DNA of 64,000 nucleotides from Chrysoperla carnea (lineage: Eukaryota; Arthropoda; Insecta; Neuroptera; Chrysopidae): NCBI RefSeq assembly GCF_905475395.1, contig NC_058342.1, positions 19,254,640 through 19,318,639 of the forward strand, in the 5' to 3' direction. The translations under genes were made by a program, and so were the position numbers. This document shows, in pieces, positions 35,207 through 48,002 of the stretch. The notes beneath the pieces are model-generated. The model made no database searches, had not been told where the DNA came from, and saw nothing but the letters and a program-made list of their open reading frames with translations. Positions within the stretch are counted from its first letter, which is position 1. Each line of letters opens with the position of its first letter.

Positions 35207-36160
35207 TTAACCCCCGAATTTAAAAAAGGTGTGTGTGTGTGTGTGTTTGTCTATATATGGCATCGTAGCGCCTAAACGGATGAACCGATTCTAATTTTTT
35301 TGGTTACAATTAAAAGGTAATTTAACGGAGAGTGTTCTTAGCTATGTTTCAAGTGCGAGTTTAGAGTTCCGTTCTCAAAAAAACTAAAAAATTGGCGATG
35401 ATTTTCAAAATCGATTCAGTTTGTAAAATGCATGACGTATAATTTTAACATATAAATAATTGCTATGGAAATGAATGGTCAAATAAACCTGGCTCAATTC
35501 ATTTTGAAAAGTGAAATGGTAAAATAATTAAGTAATTCTAAACAATAATTCAAAACAATCAATCCAATATCCTTTTCAATAATTCAAGTATCCTTTTCAT
35601 CTCATCTGATGTCTTTGACTATCACTTTGATAATGGTTTAAGGACGTTCATGCGTCAACAAAATTAGTAGAGAAATAAAAAACAATATGATAATGCGATA
35701 ATTTAAATGATTTTCTATGATTTAAGACAGGAAAAATAACCTGTTATCGAATTAATTTAAATTTTTTTAAAGTTTAAAAAATGACTAAAAGTAAGTTTTA
35801 ACATGGGACTAAATGAAAAATATAAATCGATATTTTTCAAAAATTATGTCGATAACCATACTTGAAACTTTTACCAGTTAATAATTATTTAAACTTTTAA
35901 TAGAATTTCAAAAAAATTTTCTATTTTCTATTAATTTAAACTTCTTTAAAATTTACATACTGTTTCCCTATGAACGCACATAGCAAAACAGGTACACGCA
36001 TGAACGTCCTAAAGAAGGAGTGTTACAAGTTTACAAGTGTTTATCTATTCGTCTGTGTGTTTCTCAGTGGCATCGTAAGTTTCCAAAAATCGACTTACAA
36101 GGAATAAATCGCATGAATTTTGTAAATCCTACTTGTTGCAAATGAGATAAAATTTTGGTG
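35207..36160 (+). repeat. Family G repeat, copy 3, interrupted by a MITE
   Basis: Plus-strand copy: AACCCCCGAATTTAAAAAAG, GGCATCGTAGCGCCTAAACG, to CACTTTGATAATGG, then the insertion at 35637-36013, then GAAGGAGTGTTACAAG and GTGTGTTTCTCAGTGGC. Copy 5 at 48.6 kb preserves the uninterrupted order. Confidence 0.82.
35637..36013. mobile_element. TTAA-flanked MITE nested in family G
   Basis: Inverted ends TTTAAGGACGTTCATGCGT (35637-35655) and ACGCATGAACGTCCTAAA (35996-36013). Compared with the empty site at 48.97 kb the flank fits a TTAA duplication with one changed base on the right (TAAA). Confidence 0.85.
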
Positions 36161-37670
36161 GCATGTATAGTTTGATATAAAAAATCATAGAATTCAGAAC
36201 TTCAATGGCTTGATTTGAAAAGTCGTACTTTCTAGTTTTGGCATCTATTGGTCAAAATTTTTAAGATAATATCAAAATTTTGTGCATACAAAGCCATTAC
36301 ACTTCCCATTTAAAAAGTAAAATTGTGTTTATAAGGATATCATGGAAAAAGCTAAAAATTCCAATTCGATTTTGAGCACATCGTGACATGTATGGAAAGC
36401 TTTAGAGACAGAGTGTGGTATGTTTGCTACATTACCGACAATACTAGCTTACTTCTATACTATCTCGTAATGTAAGTGTATAGTTGTCTATTGGTAAAGA
36501 GGTTGGGTTTCTTTTTATTTTCGCGGACAGTTGACAGAAACACATTCATTTAAGTGTCCGTTTAGAGAGAATGGAGGTTAGAAAATCAAGATGGCCAAAT
36601 AGACCTTCTTCTATGTAACAAACATTGATCCACTATACCTAACTACACTAATACTGTAGGTATTTACTTATAAAAATTCTTGTTTTTAATCAAATCAAGT
36701 AGCATACTTCCCTCTTTTAATACTTTTTTTTTATAAATAAATTTACAATGAACACGAGCATTTTTGTATATCATTTTTCACATTTTTAAATTTTCTTACC
36801 ATTTTTGCTAAACATAAACAGTTAACTTATTATAATCGAGTCACGTAAAAAATTTTTATCCTTCAACAAATTTTGAGCTTTTACACTTCGAAGTAAATAA
36901 ATTTCAAAAACGCAAAAATTACCTGTTCACCGCGTTGGATTCAGACCTTTTCTCTAAAACTATAAGAGATAGAAAGTCAAAAAAGTTGCGTTTTCAATTT
37001 ATCCATATAAATGCTTAATTTAATTTCAATCATATTTGATAATCTTAAGGGGATTAAGTTCGATTTCTCAAAAAAATGAATGACCCTTTTTATCGCCTTA
37101 AAGTGAAACTACTCACAAAAAACCAGTAACTTGAACCTAATTACTAAACGAGAACGTTCAATCTTTTAATTTCAGGAAAAAAGCTCTGGAAACCTAAGGA
37201 CACTAAGTTGCGTAATTTTGTTACGATAGATTATCAGCGAAATCTGATACTAGGTTCCATGGACTTGCTGGTGTTTTTTCCCACTATCCTACCCCTCCCC
37301 CTCATTTAACATATTAAGCGTACAAGGTTTGAAATTCGATTTCTCAAAAGAACATTGTCCCCTTTTTCATCTCCTTCATATTATTAAATAAATTGGCACA
37401 AAAAACCAGTAACAAGTTTAAATAGTCCAAATAATCTTGGGATGAATTTATGATAATCTGGAAAAACAAGCTAAAGGAAATCGAGATCAAAATTAGATGA
37501 TCCAAACCATTATCCCTCTTCACTGAGAGAGGACCTTCTTTAAAAAGAGAAAGCCACAAGGCTTTATTATTATTATTGTTATTAAACTTTCGCATTTTCG
37601 GAAAAATCGATATTTAAATAAGTATATACGAGGTATATATTTGTAAAAGTGCTACTAACACTTACGCTTG
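36161..37670. other. Unassigned DNA with a diverged direct repeat
   Basis: 37045-37125 and 37325-37415 share TTCGATTTCTCAAAA, CCCTTTTT-ATC and CACAAAAAACCAGTAAC, so they are old duplicates. No coding recognised. Confidence 0.5.
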
Positions 37671-37992
37671 TCTACACTAATTATACAAAGAGGAAAGATT
37701 TTATTTTTTGTCTGTTTTTTTGATTTTGAATGGATAAACTCAAAAACGATTGAATCGATTTCAAAAATTCTTTCACCTATAGAATGCTACATTATCAGTG
37801 AGTAATATAAGCAGTATTTTATTTCCAAAAAAAAAAAAAAAAATTGGATTCTGCTCCAAAAATTAAATCCTTGATGTCCTGAATAAAAGTGAGAATAAGT
37901 GAGTGCATGGGAAGTGAAGTCTATAAAGCTGTAGTTTTTGTTTTCAATGTAAAGTTTTCCACCCAAGTGGGTGGAAAACTGTAGTCTGCTAG
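37671..37992 (+). mobile_element. Helitron-like element, second family, copy 2
   Basis: Starts TCTACACTAATTATACAAAG and ends CTAG followed by T. A perfect 12-bp hairpin, AGTTTTCCACCC (37953-37964) and GGGTGGAAAACT (37969-37980), lies 8 nt before CTAG, the canonical Helitron 3' structure. Interior shares AAACTCAAAAACGATTGAAT with the 24.85 kb copy. 322 bp, non-autonomous. Confidence 0.85.
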
Positions 37993-38775
37993 TATGATTT
38001 ATTATATGAGGCATACATACTTTTATGTTAGTTTTCCGCCCTCTAGTGGTGAAAAATATAAGTCGGAAAAAACTGTATATACCTATTGATTGAAAATTTT
38101 ACGCTCTACAATTTAGTATTTTTCATAAAAATGCATAATTTAAAAAAAAAAACTCTAAAAAACTGCGGAAAATTATTTTAATATAGATTTTTCCAAAAAC
38201 TTGAAAGATTGGGAACAATGAAAATATTCAAATCGATTGAAAATTTTATAGTTTTTAAAAGAGTGAAAAATTGAAAAAAGTAGTGGAAAAAATGCGGAAA
38301 ATCGTTGATTTTTCCGAAATGACTCGTTTTTTTCCGTATATGAAAATTTTCATTGTGCAGGTGAAAAGCCAAAGTTGATAGATGGCATTGCTGCCTCCAA
38401 AATTTAATAAATTACATGTAATTTGATGGCAGTAACATATGCAAATAAAAATAATCAGTGTAACATCATTTGTATACAAAATTTAATATCTTGTTTTTGA
38501 CCCATCTTGTAAAAACTTGTACAGAATTGTATATGCAAAACAGAGGACTTATTTTGATAATGAAAGTGATATTGAAATGAGACGCGAACGCTACTAACAA
38601 TGAGATGACTATAGTGCGCCCATAAACTTTCATACAATGTAACAAATTTATATATTTATTCATTGAAAATATTTTGTGTACAAATGTGGTGTTCCGTACA
38701 GTAATATGACGACAGCGAATTTGAATATCGTCAAGATTCTTTATGTCTAGTTAATAAAGAAAGTAAAAGTAACAT
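37993..38775. other. Unassigned AT-rich DNA
   Basis: Several overlapping minus-strand open frames at 38178-38663 (60-74 codons, Phe/His/Ile-rich) have no motifs. Confidence 0.4.
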
Positions 38776-39348
38776 TTAAGGAGATATGCAAGGATTAGAT
38801 AATACTAGGGATTTCAATTAAAAAAGATTTTCTGATTAACAAAGTTTCCAAAAATCGCATAAAAAAATTCCTAGGTCATCGGGCTTTTTATTATTATTTT
38901 ATCGTTCAAAGTTAGCTGAAAAAATGATGAAGCATAAAGGTTATGCTTTTCAATTGGATATTTCTATATCAAAAAATCTAGAGAGTGTGATAAAAAACTA
39001 CCTAAAATAATTAGACAATCTTGTAGTTTATAATAATACCATAAAAGTATAAGGTTGCCCATGATATAAAAACAAAATTTTAATTTAATTATGTGTTTAT
39101 CGAAGATCCATCATATGATGAACAGAGACGACTATAATTAGAGTATTGATAATTGAAGAGCGATATCTATATTATCAAATTTATAAGCATCACTTGCACA
39201 CAATACATAATATATTTTTGTAGTTGCGTGGTATTGTAAAGCTAAAAATAACTCATTACTTGACTACAAAGCATGTATTTAGTTTATATGTATGTACCGT
39301 GCAATAAACCAAAAGTTTCTTACAATACTAGATTTACAATCACTTTAA
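38776..39348 (+). mobile_element. Family C copy 2
   Basis: Matches 6064-6641: GGAGATATGCAAGGATTAGA, AATTCCTAGGTCATCGGGCT, ATCCATCATATGATGAACAG, CTACAAAGCATGTATTTAG. Flanked by TTAA at both ends. Lacks the inverted left arm seen in copy 1. Confidence 0.8.
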
Positions 39349-39976
39349 GAATTATAATATATTTTAAAAATTATACTCGTTTTTCCAACCCGACGTTCGA
39401 AAGATGTCATTTTAAAACCGACGTGTGATAGTCAGTAAAAATAGCCTCGTCTAAATAACGATTAATATGCATAAATTTGCTGGGCAGCACGATCAACACA
39501 TTATCCATACATTTATAAAACGTTTTCGCAAAACTATAAACCAATTAAAGGTAGCTATTTGAGCAAGTACGATGAACGTTAATTTGCTTTTAGGTTAACT
39601 GATAGTTCAAAGTCCCTTGATCACAATAAACACAGTTTTGGAGCCTCTTGCAGAGCCCTTCATTTTAAAATTGTGGTTTTTAACACAGTACCTAATGAAA
39701 AAACTCAAAACAAAAATGAACCAATGATTGACCTTCAAAAAAGTTTTCATCATGATGAAAATTTATTACAGATTCTGTTTAGGCAAAAAAAGCCATTACC
39801 TTATGGCGCTTTTCAAAAAGAAAACATGAAAAAACTTTGATTTTTGACGTTTAAACGTCAAAAATTAGTCAAATTGGCGTTAGTCAAGTTTTATCTTCGA
39901 CGATATTTTAAAGTATTAAAAAGCATTTACGTGGTACAAATATTACTTTTGATCATAATTTTATTCAGAACTTAGG
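39349..39976. other. Unassigned DNA
   Basis: Short hairpin TTTTTGACGTTTAAACGTCAAAAA at about 39841-39864 (11-bp arms, no loop). No gene. Confidence 0.55.
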
Positions 39977-40484
39977 TTTAAGGTAGTTCCAGCATGAAAT
40001 CACTTTTCGACAGATTTGGCCGAATTTTTTTTCTCGGGTTTATAATAGCTTTATTTATGAATTCCTAAAATTTCATAATTTTTGGCCGTTTAGATCGCGA
40101 GATATTTAAAGACAAAGTTCGCGATTTTGAGGGTCATGTCCCATTTAAAGTATGTAAAATGTCCGGTCTCTCCAACTATTTTTTATGATATTATTATATA
40201 TTGAAGAAAAAGTAGAAAAAAATGTTTATACAATAAAATTCTAAAAAAAAATTTAGAAATTAATTTTCACTTTCGAGATATTAATTTTGACGTAAATTGA
40301 TCGAAATTGGGACGTTGGCATAATTATTTCCCATTTTAAACTTTCAAAATTTCTGAAACTTTGGGAATTAATAGTAAGCATTATTAAATTCTTAAATTTA
40401 ATTTTTCGTTAAATTATGTCGAAAAAAATTTTAACCATAGCTTTAGCATAGGAACTGCAGATACCATGCTGGAAATACCTTAAA
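39977..40484. mobile_element. TTAA-flanked MITE
   Basis: Ends TTTAAGGTAGTTCCAGCATG (39977-39996) and CATGCTGGAAATACCTTAAA (40465-40484), imperfect inverted repeats bounded by TTAA. Interior has CAAAGTTCGCGATTTTGAGG and is non-coding. Confidence 0.82.
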
Positions 40485-41352
40485 TTAAATGAATATAAAA
40501 TTAATCACTACTATAGACTAGTCACGTGACGGACGAGCTACTTTAAACGACAAGAATTTAATCAGACATAACAAACGTTGACGAATTTCAAATAACTTGA
40601 CTTCAGCATGGTTCCAGTATACACCTCTCTCTATAGTCCCCTATCCACGTACATCCTCATCCTTAAACACCTTATCACTCATTCTGTGCTACATCCCACG
40701 TACAATATTGTAAAAATATGCAAATGAAATAATATTATTTTCTTAACGACTTTTTTAGTTGATTCATTAATTAATTCAAACAAGCATGTATTAATTTATT
40801 CGTTTGGATAAAATAATTTTCGTCATATGCGCTACGCGTCTCATAATATTCAAATATTTCATTTTTCAATTTATTTATTATAGTTTAGAAGTGGAAATAC
40901 TGTTTTTTGGAAAGTTTAAACAAAAGATACTACCAAAGTCGCATTAGATAGTTCGTAACTACGAGGCGGACAGATAATAAATTATTCAGTAATCAACTTC
41001 GGGGTCAGAACTTGGTTGGTTCATTGATCATTTTAACTTTCTTTGGGTTTCTATCGAACCTTCAAAGACTATGCCTACATGAGTTATTGATTTTTAGTTT
41101 TGGTTCAAATTTTTTTAAACTATGGATTAAGGTAGTTTTGATCATGCTGATGGCCTCAATCCTCAAAGACCCTCCTAGCTATGGCCATTCAAAGGGGAAA
41201 AACTCTAGATTTCCGTATTTTCCACACAGTTTCGTAGGTATGGTTATGTGAAGACCCTGTATGTAGACTCAACCCTTGAGAACCCTTTTTTGGAATTTTA
41301 TAAGCATTACGGTCACGAGTTCGTAATTTTAGCACATGTAAAAAAACATTAA
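40485..41352. other. Unassigned DNA
   Basis: A plus-strand 79-codon frame at 41012-41251 lacks ATG support and motifs. Confidence 0.4.
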
Positions 41353-41663
41353 GGAAGTATGAGCATGGTAGTAGGGGGAAAAATTTAAAAAATATATATT
41401 TTCAATTTCGATGATAAATTATATTATAACTTGACAATATAAGACGCATAGTATGATTAAAATTTTTCAATACCTGGCGTAATTTTCAAAATATCGAAAA
41501 TTGAAAATTTTTTTTCATTATTCAGCTTTCGATGTTTCGAAAACCAAGGCACATATCCAAAAATTGTATTATTATTTTTCGTCTATATTCATGAAGTGAA
41601 ATTTCATCAAAGTCGAAAATAAGATAAAAATAGTTTCAATCCTTAATCTACCCTGCTCTTATA
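41353..41663 (+). mobile_element. Non-autonomous TIR element, family I copy 2
   Basis: Left TTAA-GGAAGTATGAGCATGGTAG and right CTACCCTGCTCTTATATGG. Interior matches copy 1 at 21.1 kb. Confidence 0.7.
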
Positions 41664-42104
41664 TGGACGGAGACACTTGGTAGTTATTCCATTCTTAACA
41701 AAAACCAACTGTATCAATTCCATTAATTTTGAATCAAATGAACAGGCAAATATGATAAAACCACATCTGCTTCAATAAGCTCAAATTGTGAATTCATAAC
41801 TATTACGCAGGAAAATAAAACACTAAAAAAACTGGACTTTACGGTTGGTTCTTAGACGTTTCAGGTTTTACGACATTGAGAAAGCCACCATCATATAGTA
41901 TTAAATATCCCTCTGTCAACATCTAGCTCCAAAATAGAAATTTTTTGGCATTATTTTTCTTAAGGGCGAACTATTAATCTGAACACTTGCTCTTAGTTAC
42001 AGATGAAGAGCAAAAATTATGAAAATCATTATTTGAGAATAAATAACAAAATTTAGGTAGCCTCATTGTACATTGTTAAGGAAGATAAATCATTGCTAAG
42101 AATA
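41664..42104. other. Unassigned DNA
   Basis: Nothing recognised. Confidence 0.4.
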
Positions 42105-42431
42105 CCCTGGTAAAAAAGTGCGATTCAATTCCGATTAAAATTTCCAATTAATTCCAATTCAATCCAATAGAATCCAATATAAAATTTCCAATTCGATCCT
42201 ATTCATGAATTGGAACCAATGAAAAATTTACAATAAGTTCTATCGGAATGAATTGGAATTCAATCGAAATGAATGAATTTTTTTCAATTAAATTTCCATC
42301 TGAAATTTTGAATTGGTTTCAATTGGTATAAATCGGAATAAATCCAAAAAAATTTTTCCAATTGAATCCTACTCGTTCCGATTGGTTGAATTGGAAATTT
42401 CAAACTCATGAATCGGATTTTTTTATCAGGG
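42105..42431. mobile_element. MITE with GGAATT-rich interior
   Basis: Ends CCCTGGTAAAAAAGTGCGAT and ATCGGATTTTTTTATCAGGGA are imperfect inverted repeats. The interior is a degenerate array of AATTCCAATT / AATTGGAATT units on both strands. No coding. Confidence 0.7.
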
Positions 42432-43216
42432 AAGTATTCTTAATAAATTTAATTTATATTATAATAGAGACTCAAGAGTACTACCATGGGGAACACCTTC
42501 GATGATGAAAGTGACAAAAGCTTATTGATTAATATTTCTTATAGTTTTTGTATTAATTACACGAAAGAAGGAGTTGATCAAGTGTAGTTATAATCTACGA
42601 AACCTCATATAAATATCTATTTATAAAAAAAAATACTACCTCCCTTTTATTATTTAAAATCAAAACAAAATACAAAAAACTACAACAAAATACATTAACG
42701 TTATAAAAAAAAAAAAAAATTAAAATTTCATGATTGTTAAATAATTGTTAAAGGTAAAAGTTTTTTTTAATGAAATAACAAAAAAAATTCAAAAATATAA
42801 AAATGAAAAGTAGTACTCGACGAATACCGTTTAATCATATTAAATAATTTACACATAGAGAGAGAGTCGTCACGTCATCATGAACAATTGAATTTTTATT
42901 GGGTTTTATTTTGTGTAACTCTTTATGCAGTAAAATGTTATACATAACATTTTTTTTCAGTTTTTTGATTGAAAGTTACTGTATTCACACCGAAAAAAGA
43001 AACCCAAATTTTTAGAATATATTCAGGGATGGCGATGTTATATTATGAATTCAGCATTTAACACGCAGAACAGTCAACGAAAATTTAACTGTGACTTCAT
43101 TTTTATTTTCTACCATCTTCTCGTAAACTATCAATTTTTTCAAAGACCATACAATTTGTGGTCAACCATTCCAGTGGCGGATCTACCCATATGTGCATGA
43201 TGGAAATCAGATAAAT
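42432..43216. other. Unassigned AT-rich DNA
   Basis: A-rich tracts around 42627-42790. No gene. Confidence 0.4.
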
Positions 43217-43594
43217 AGATATCGAGCTGAAATTTTTACAGCGTACTCAGGGCGTAAGAAGTGAGGTCAAGTTCGTAAATGAGCATCATAGGTCAATTGG
43301 GCCTTGGGTCCGTAGGACCCATCTTGTAAACCATTAGAGACAGAACAAAAGTTTAAATGTAAAAAATGTTCCTTATTAAAAATTAAACAACTTTTGTTTG
43401 AAACATGTTTTCGTGAACATCACTGTTTACCCGTGAGGGCGCAAATTAGGCGGAAATTTTATAATATGTACTATACTTGATTATCAGTTATGTATGTGTC
43501 ACATGTTTGTATGTGTAATGTGATAAAGAAATCAACACTGACTATGCATGGTATTTCAACAACTAACTCAGTCAATTGTTTGTTTCCACTTGTT
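43217..43594 (+). repeat. Family A repeat, copy 11 (5'-truncated)
   Basis: Starts mid-element at GATATCGAGCTGAAATTTTT and runs to TTTCCACTTG. Keeps the palindrome GGTCCGTAGGACC. Confidence 0.85.
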
Positions 43595-44527
43595 ATTTTG
43601 TTTAAAAATTCGTTTCAAAGCATGTAGACTCCAAAAATTGAAAACAAATACTAGCGAAATCGTCAAAAGAGTACTTACGGAAATCAATTTACATACCCCT
43701 ATATTATATTTCGTTATCAATGAACCAAATGTTGGTGTCAAGTACTTGTATATCGATATCCAACTTGTATATCGATATCCACACAATAAAAAAAGTGGTT
43801 CAAATGTATCGGCGATTCATTAATGATAAAGAATCAACTATTATAAATGAATAATGACTCTGGATGGTCAAATGAAAACAGAATGTGAAAATAATTCCAC
43901 CATATCAGCGTCGGTTACTCATCTCATTGAAGCATGCGGCCAAAATTTATAGCATAACTCTTCCGGGTTGCGTGCCTCAATGGGACAGAAAAGATTATTC
44001 GGGCTTGTTTTCCTAAACATCTGGAAATCGCTGATATTATCGACGCTTTCGCGAAAAAAAAGCTTGAATTAAGAAAAGAACCTATGTCAAATTATTTAAT
44101 GTGAAATGTATACTGGCGTTTAATTTGATTTGAAGTTGTAAAAGTTCCATCAAAATTGGTTCCGTAGTTTAGAGTCTAAATTTGACACTGTCTAAACGGA
44201 AATTTACTTTTGTAATGTTTGTGAGCGAACAAGCTAACATTTTACAGGTTTATTAATTTACAAATACACTGCATCTTGATCAGGGCCTCATATATTTTGT
44301 TTACAGCTCTTTTATAAGAATGCACTATATCGATCGTAAGCGAGTTCATACTCCGAATCTAATTTGGCTGGTTTTCGGATGCTCTGCCGCGTCCATCAAC
44401 TTTTTTGAGGGCTGGATCTTCACTTGAACCATTCCGGTTACTATAAATGGAGAATTGTTTTACACTTTTGAATTTATTGTATTTTTTTGCAATTAATTAA
44501 TCTTAAACTAACAATAGTTTAGTCTGT
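43595..44527. other. Unassigned DNA
   Basis: Direct repeat ACTTGTATATCGATATCCA at 43744 and 43765. 44330-44430 is GC-richer without an open frame. Confidence 0.5.
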
Positions 44528-45020
44528 CTCATTACACATACAAACATGTCACACACATATAACTGATACACCCATATAATACATACTATACAATTTGGGA
44601 ATAATATGCGCTCTCACAGGTAAACAGTGATGTTTACGAAAAAAAGTTTCAAACAAAAGTTGTTTTTGTACGAAACATTTTTTACATTTAAATTTTTGTT
44701 CTATCTATAACGGCTTAGAGGATCCTACGGACTCAAGGCCCAATTGATCTATGTTGCTCATTTACGAACTCGACCTCACTTTTTACGTTCTGAGCATGGT
44801 GTACATGGTGTAAAAATTACAGCAAGATATCTCTTTTCGCTTTCGATTTATCGTGATGATGGACAGACAGACGACAGAGAGACAGACAGGCAACCGGAAA
44901 TGGACTAGTTAGGTGATTTTATGAACACCTATACCAAAATTTTTTGCTTAGCATCAATATTTTTAAGCGTTAAAAACTTGGGACTACACTAAGTATACCT
45001 TGGTGTACTTCATATACATT
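44528..45020 (-). repeat. Family A repeat, copy 12 (3' hairpin missing)
   Basis: Reverse-strand copy starting inside the element (TCTCATTACACATACAAACA) and ending near the 5' end (TTCATATACATTC). Confidence 0.83.
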
Positions 45021-45148
45021 CTCATTTTTTTTATACAAAGAGGTCATACCTCATTTGTTTAAAGCCTCCCTGTTTCTGTTTCTGTTTTTTTTTTCTTTTT
45101 TTTGCTCAATAGATGTAAGGAATTCGTTATTAGCCTATAGGAAATAAT

Positions 45149-45714
45149 TATACCATTTTTATGAAATATACCAAAGTATAAGTATATTTAGTTTAGTCCC
45201 AATTTTGTAATGCTTAAAAATATTGATACTATGAACAAAATTTTGGTATAGGTGTTCATAAAATACATAATTAGTCCAATTCCAGTTGCCTGCCTGTCTG
45301 TCTGTCGTCTATCTGTCGTCTGTCTGTCCGTCTGTCATCACGTTAACTCAAAAACGACAAGAGATATCAAGCTGAAATTTTAAGCGTGCTTAGAACGTAA
45401 AAAGGGAGGTCGAGTTCGTAAATGAGTAACATAGTTTAATTAGGTCTTAGGTCCTTAGGACCCATCTTGTAAACCGTTAGAGATAGAACAAAAGTTTAAA
45501 TAAAAAATGTTTCTTATAAAAAAAACAACTTTTGTTTGTAACATTTTTTCGTAAACATCACTGTTTAACCGTGAGAGCGAAAATTATGCGCCAATTGTAT
45601 AGTATGTATTATATAGGAATATCAGTTATGTATGTGTAATATGATAGTATAAACAACACTGTCTATTCAAGGTATTTCAACAATTAACTCAATTGTATGT
45701 TTTAACTTGTTTTT
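45149..45714 (+). repeat. Family A repeat, copy 13
   Basis: Plus-strand copy with an extended CTGTCTGTCGTCTATCTGTC microsatellite. Ends TTTTAACTTG. Only 128 bp from the head of inverted copy 12. Confidence 0.85.
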
Positions 45715-46140
45715 AAAATAACTTATGTATTAATAAAAGCAATGAATTATTTCATATAAAATTTACTGATGCTACATTCTAAGGTCACATCTACCACGGT
45801 TTGTTTTCATAGAAAATAAAGTTAAAAAGTTTTTTTCATAATAAAATTAATATTATTGTATATTTACTTCATTTGAATATTCAATTTAAATCAATTTATT
45901 TTTGTTGAGTAAAAAATTTAAGTTATATACTCTGACTGTATTTTCCCCATACTTGTTGTATGCTTGTGCTTGGTGTGTGTTAAACAGACGGACGTATTTT
46001 TAGATTTAGATAAAATTATAATTTATGTTTCAATTTACCGTTGATTAAACTTCGTGTATTCTCAATGAGGATTTATCTTCATTAATAAAAATAACTGAAA
46101 TTTTTTACAAAAATTTTGTGTGAACGACACACAATAGCTA
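45715..46140. other. Unassigned AT-rich DNA
   Basis: Nothing recognised. Confidence 0.4.
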
Positions 46141-46142
46141 TA

Positions 46143-47139
46143 CAGGATGATTTTTTAAAGGACCTCGCGCAAAATATATGCAATCTGCATTTTGGTCAAA
46201 CTTTTTCAAATTTTGGCAAATGATAGCTTAAATCATTCTAAATTAAAGTTCCCATGGTCACAAGTTATAAAAATGGCAGAATTTCATGTTATAGCTAAAT
46301 TAAACTTGGAAAATGTACTTATTTGTATAATGTATGCTTATGTGTATATAGGCAAATACATATACAGATATGTAAAACTACATGCATACGTGTGTTTTTT
46401 AATGTAAGGGTGTTGTTTTTTAATTCTTGTTTTCTTTGAAGAATATGTCACGAAATTCAAAGAAGAAGCAGTGTTAAATGATCAGTGGATCAATAATATG
46501 AATTGTTAAGATCTATATTTTCAGCTACATATATACGTACATGATTTTTGACAATTAAATTACAATAATTTTTTTAATATAGTGAGTACATTTTTCAATT
46601 TTAATTTAGCGATAACTTGAAATCCTGTCATTTTCATGACTTGTAACCATTGAAATTTTTATTCAGAATGACAAACTATTATTCCCCAAAATTTGAAAAA
46701 GATGGACCGAAATAGAGATTACATATAATTTGTGCGAGGTCCATTTTCAGCTCATTTTTTCAAAAATGGATTGAAATATGAGATAACGGTAAAATACGTT
46801 TATTTTATTTTCGAGATGAATGAAAAAAAATTGTTTAGTTTTTTTTTCCGAAAGCGCCTTTAAGGGGAATTAGTTGGAAAATACATAACCAACAAATTCT
46901 TAAAATAATAATTTTTCTACAGATTTGTTTCCTATAATATTTCTACAGTTTTTAACCCTCAAAAATAGTAAAAACAGCTGCCATAAATTAAAGTAATTCA
47001 ATTTCAAAAAACAAAGGTGACCGTTGTTTGACCAGGAAAACACTTGCAGAAAATAAAACTAGATCCATATTTCACCGTTTGTTGCTATTCTAATCCGTTT
47101 TTGAATAAATAAGCTGGTAACTTCTTAAAAATCACCTCG
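46143..47139. mobile_element. TA-flanked DNA element with long internal fold-back
   Basis: Ends TA-CAGGATGATTTTTTAAAG and TTCTTAAAAATCACCTCG-TA fit Tc1/mariner-like termini. Arms of about 150 bp, roughly 46160-46310 and 46598-46745 (GGACCTCGCGCAAAATATAT versus its inverted counterpart), lie inside. No transposase frame. Confidence 0.65.
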
Positions 47140-47141
47140 TA

Positions 47142-47710
47142 TGTAAACTGATGTCTGTTTCCATCTCTCTTTAAGCGAATTTTCTCAACGGTGTAAACGT
47201 AGCTATTGCATTTGTACTGTAAATTCAAATATGTGTAAATTCTTTTCAAAAATGAACTTTAATAAAATGCAATCAGTCTTAAACAGTAGAACCTCGTCAA
47301 TTGGGAAGTCAAGAGACCTAAGATTTTTGATCACTTACACAGACTTTAAACAAACGTGTCGCAACCTTTGCAGGTCAATAATTAAAATGGAAAATTATTA
47401 TTATTTGGCCTGCCTACTTAGACAGGTTATTGAGCTAAAAAGTCCCATTTATGGAGGAAAACATCGGAAAAATAGAAAAAAGTACATTTTAGCGGGGTGG
47501 TATATTATGGTAATTGGGTAGATGACTAACCTCGAATTTGCCACATTACCCATAAAAATGTAATAGTAGACTTGATACCATTATAAAATTTGAAAGGTAC
47601 ATTAAAATTGATTAAAAAAGCCAAGAAGTGTCTAGCCTTTTCTTAGAAACATCTCATTAATATATTTGATGAGATAGGTACTTTGATAATTTAAAAATAA
47701 CTATATTATA
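47142..47710. other. Unassigned DNA
   Basis: A 96-codon plus-strand frame at 47231-47521 (MENYYYLACLLRQVIELKSP part) is unrecognised. Confidence 0.35.
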
Positions 47711-48002
47711 ATTTTTCGGGTACGTAACCCTAAACTCGGACTTGAATCGAATCTAAGAACACTCTCCATTAAATTACCTTTTTCCTAAGAGCCTTCTCCA
47801 AACTGAACCGATTTTGAGGATCATCGCCTATTTTTAAGCTGTTCCGGGTACGTAACCCTAAACTCGCACTTTAAACATAGCTAAGAACACTCCCCATTTC
47901 TTTACCTTTCAAACGAAACAAAAAAATCCAAATCGGTTCATACGATTAGGCGCTACGATACCACAAACATAGAACATCACCTTTTTGGTTCGGGGGTCAA
48001 CC
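47711..48002 (-). repeat. Family G repeat, copy 4
   Basis: Reverse strand: TTCGGGTACGTAACCCTAAA twice (47717 and 47843), CTAAGAACACTC-CCATT, AATCGGTTCATACGATTAGG, GGTTCGGGGGTCAA. The first third is tandemly duplicated. Confidence 0.78.

Noticed and set aside
38178-38663. Cluster of overlapping minus-strand ORFs as one frameshifted gene
   Set aside because: Joining them gives no recognisable domain, and the frames overlap instead of following each other.
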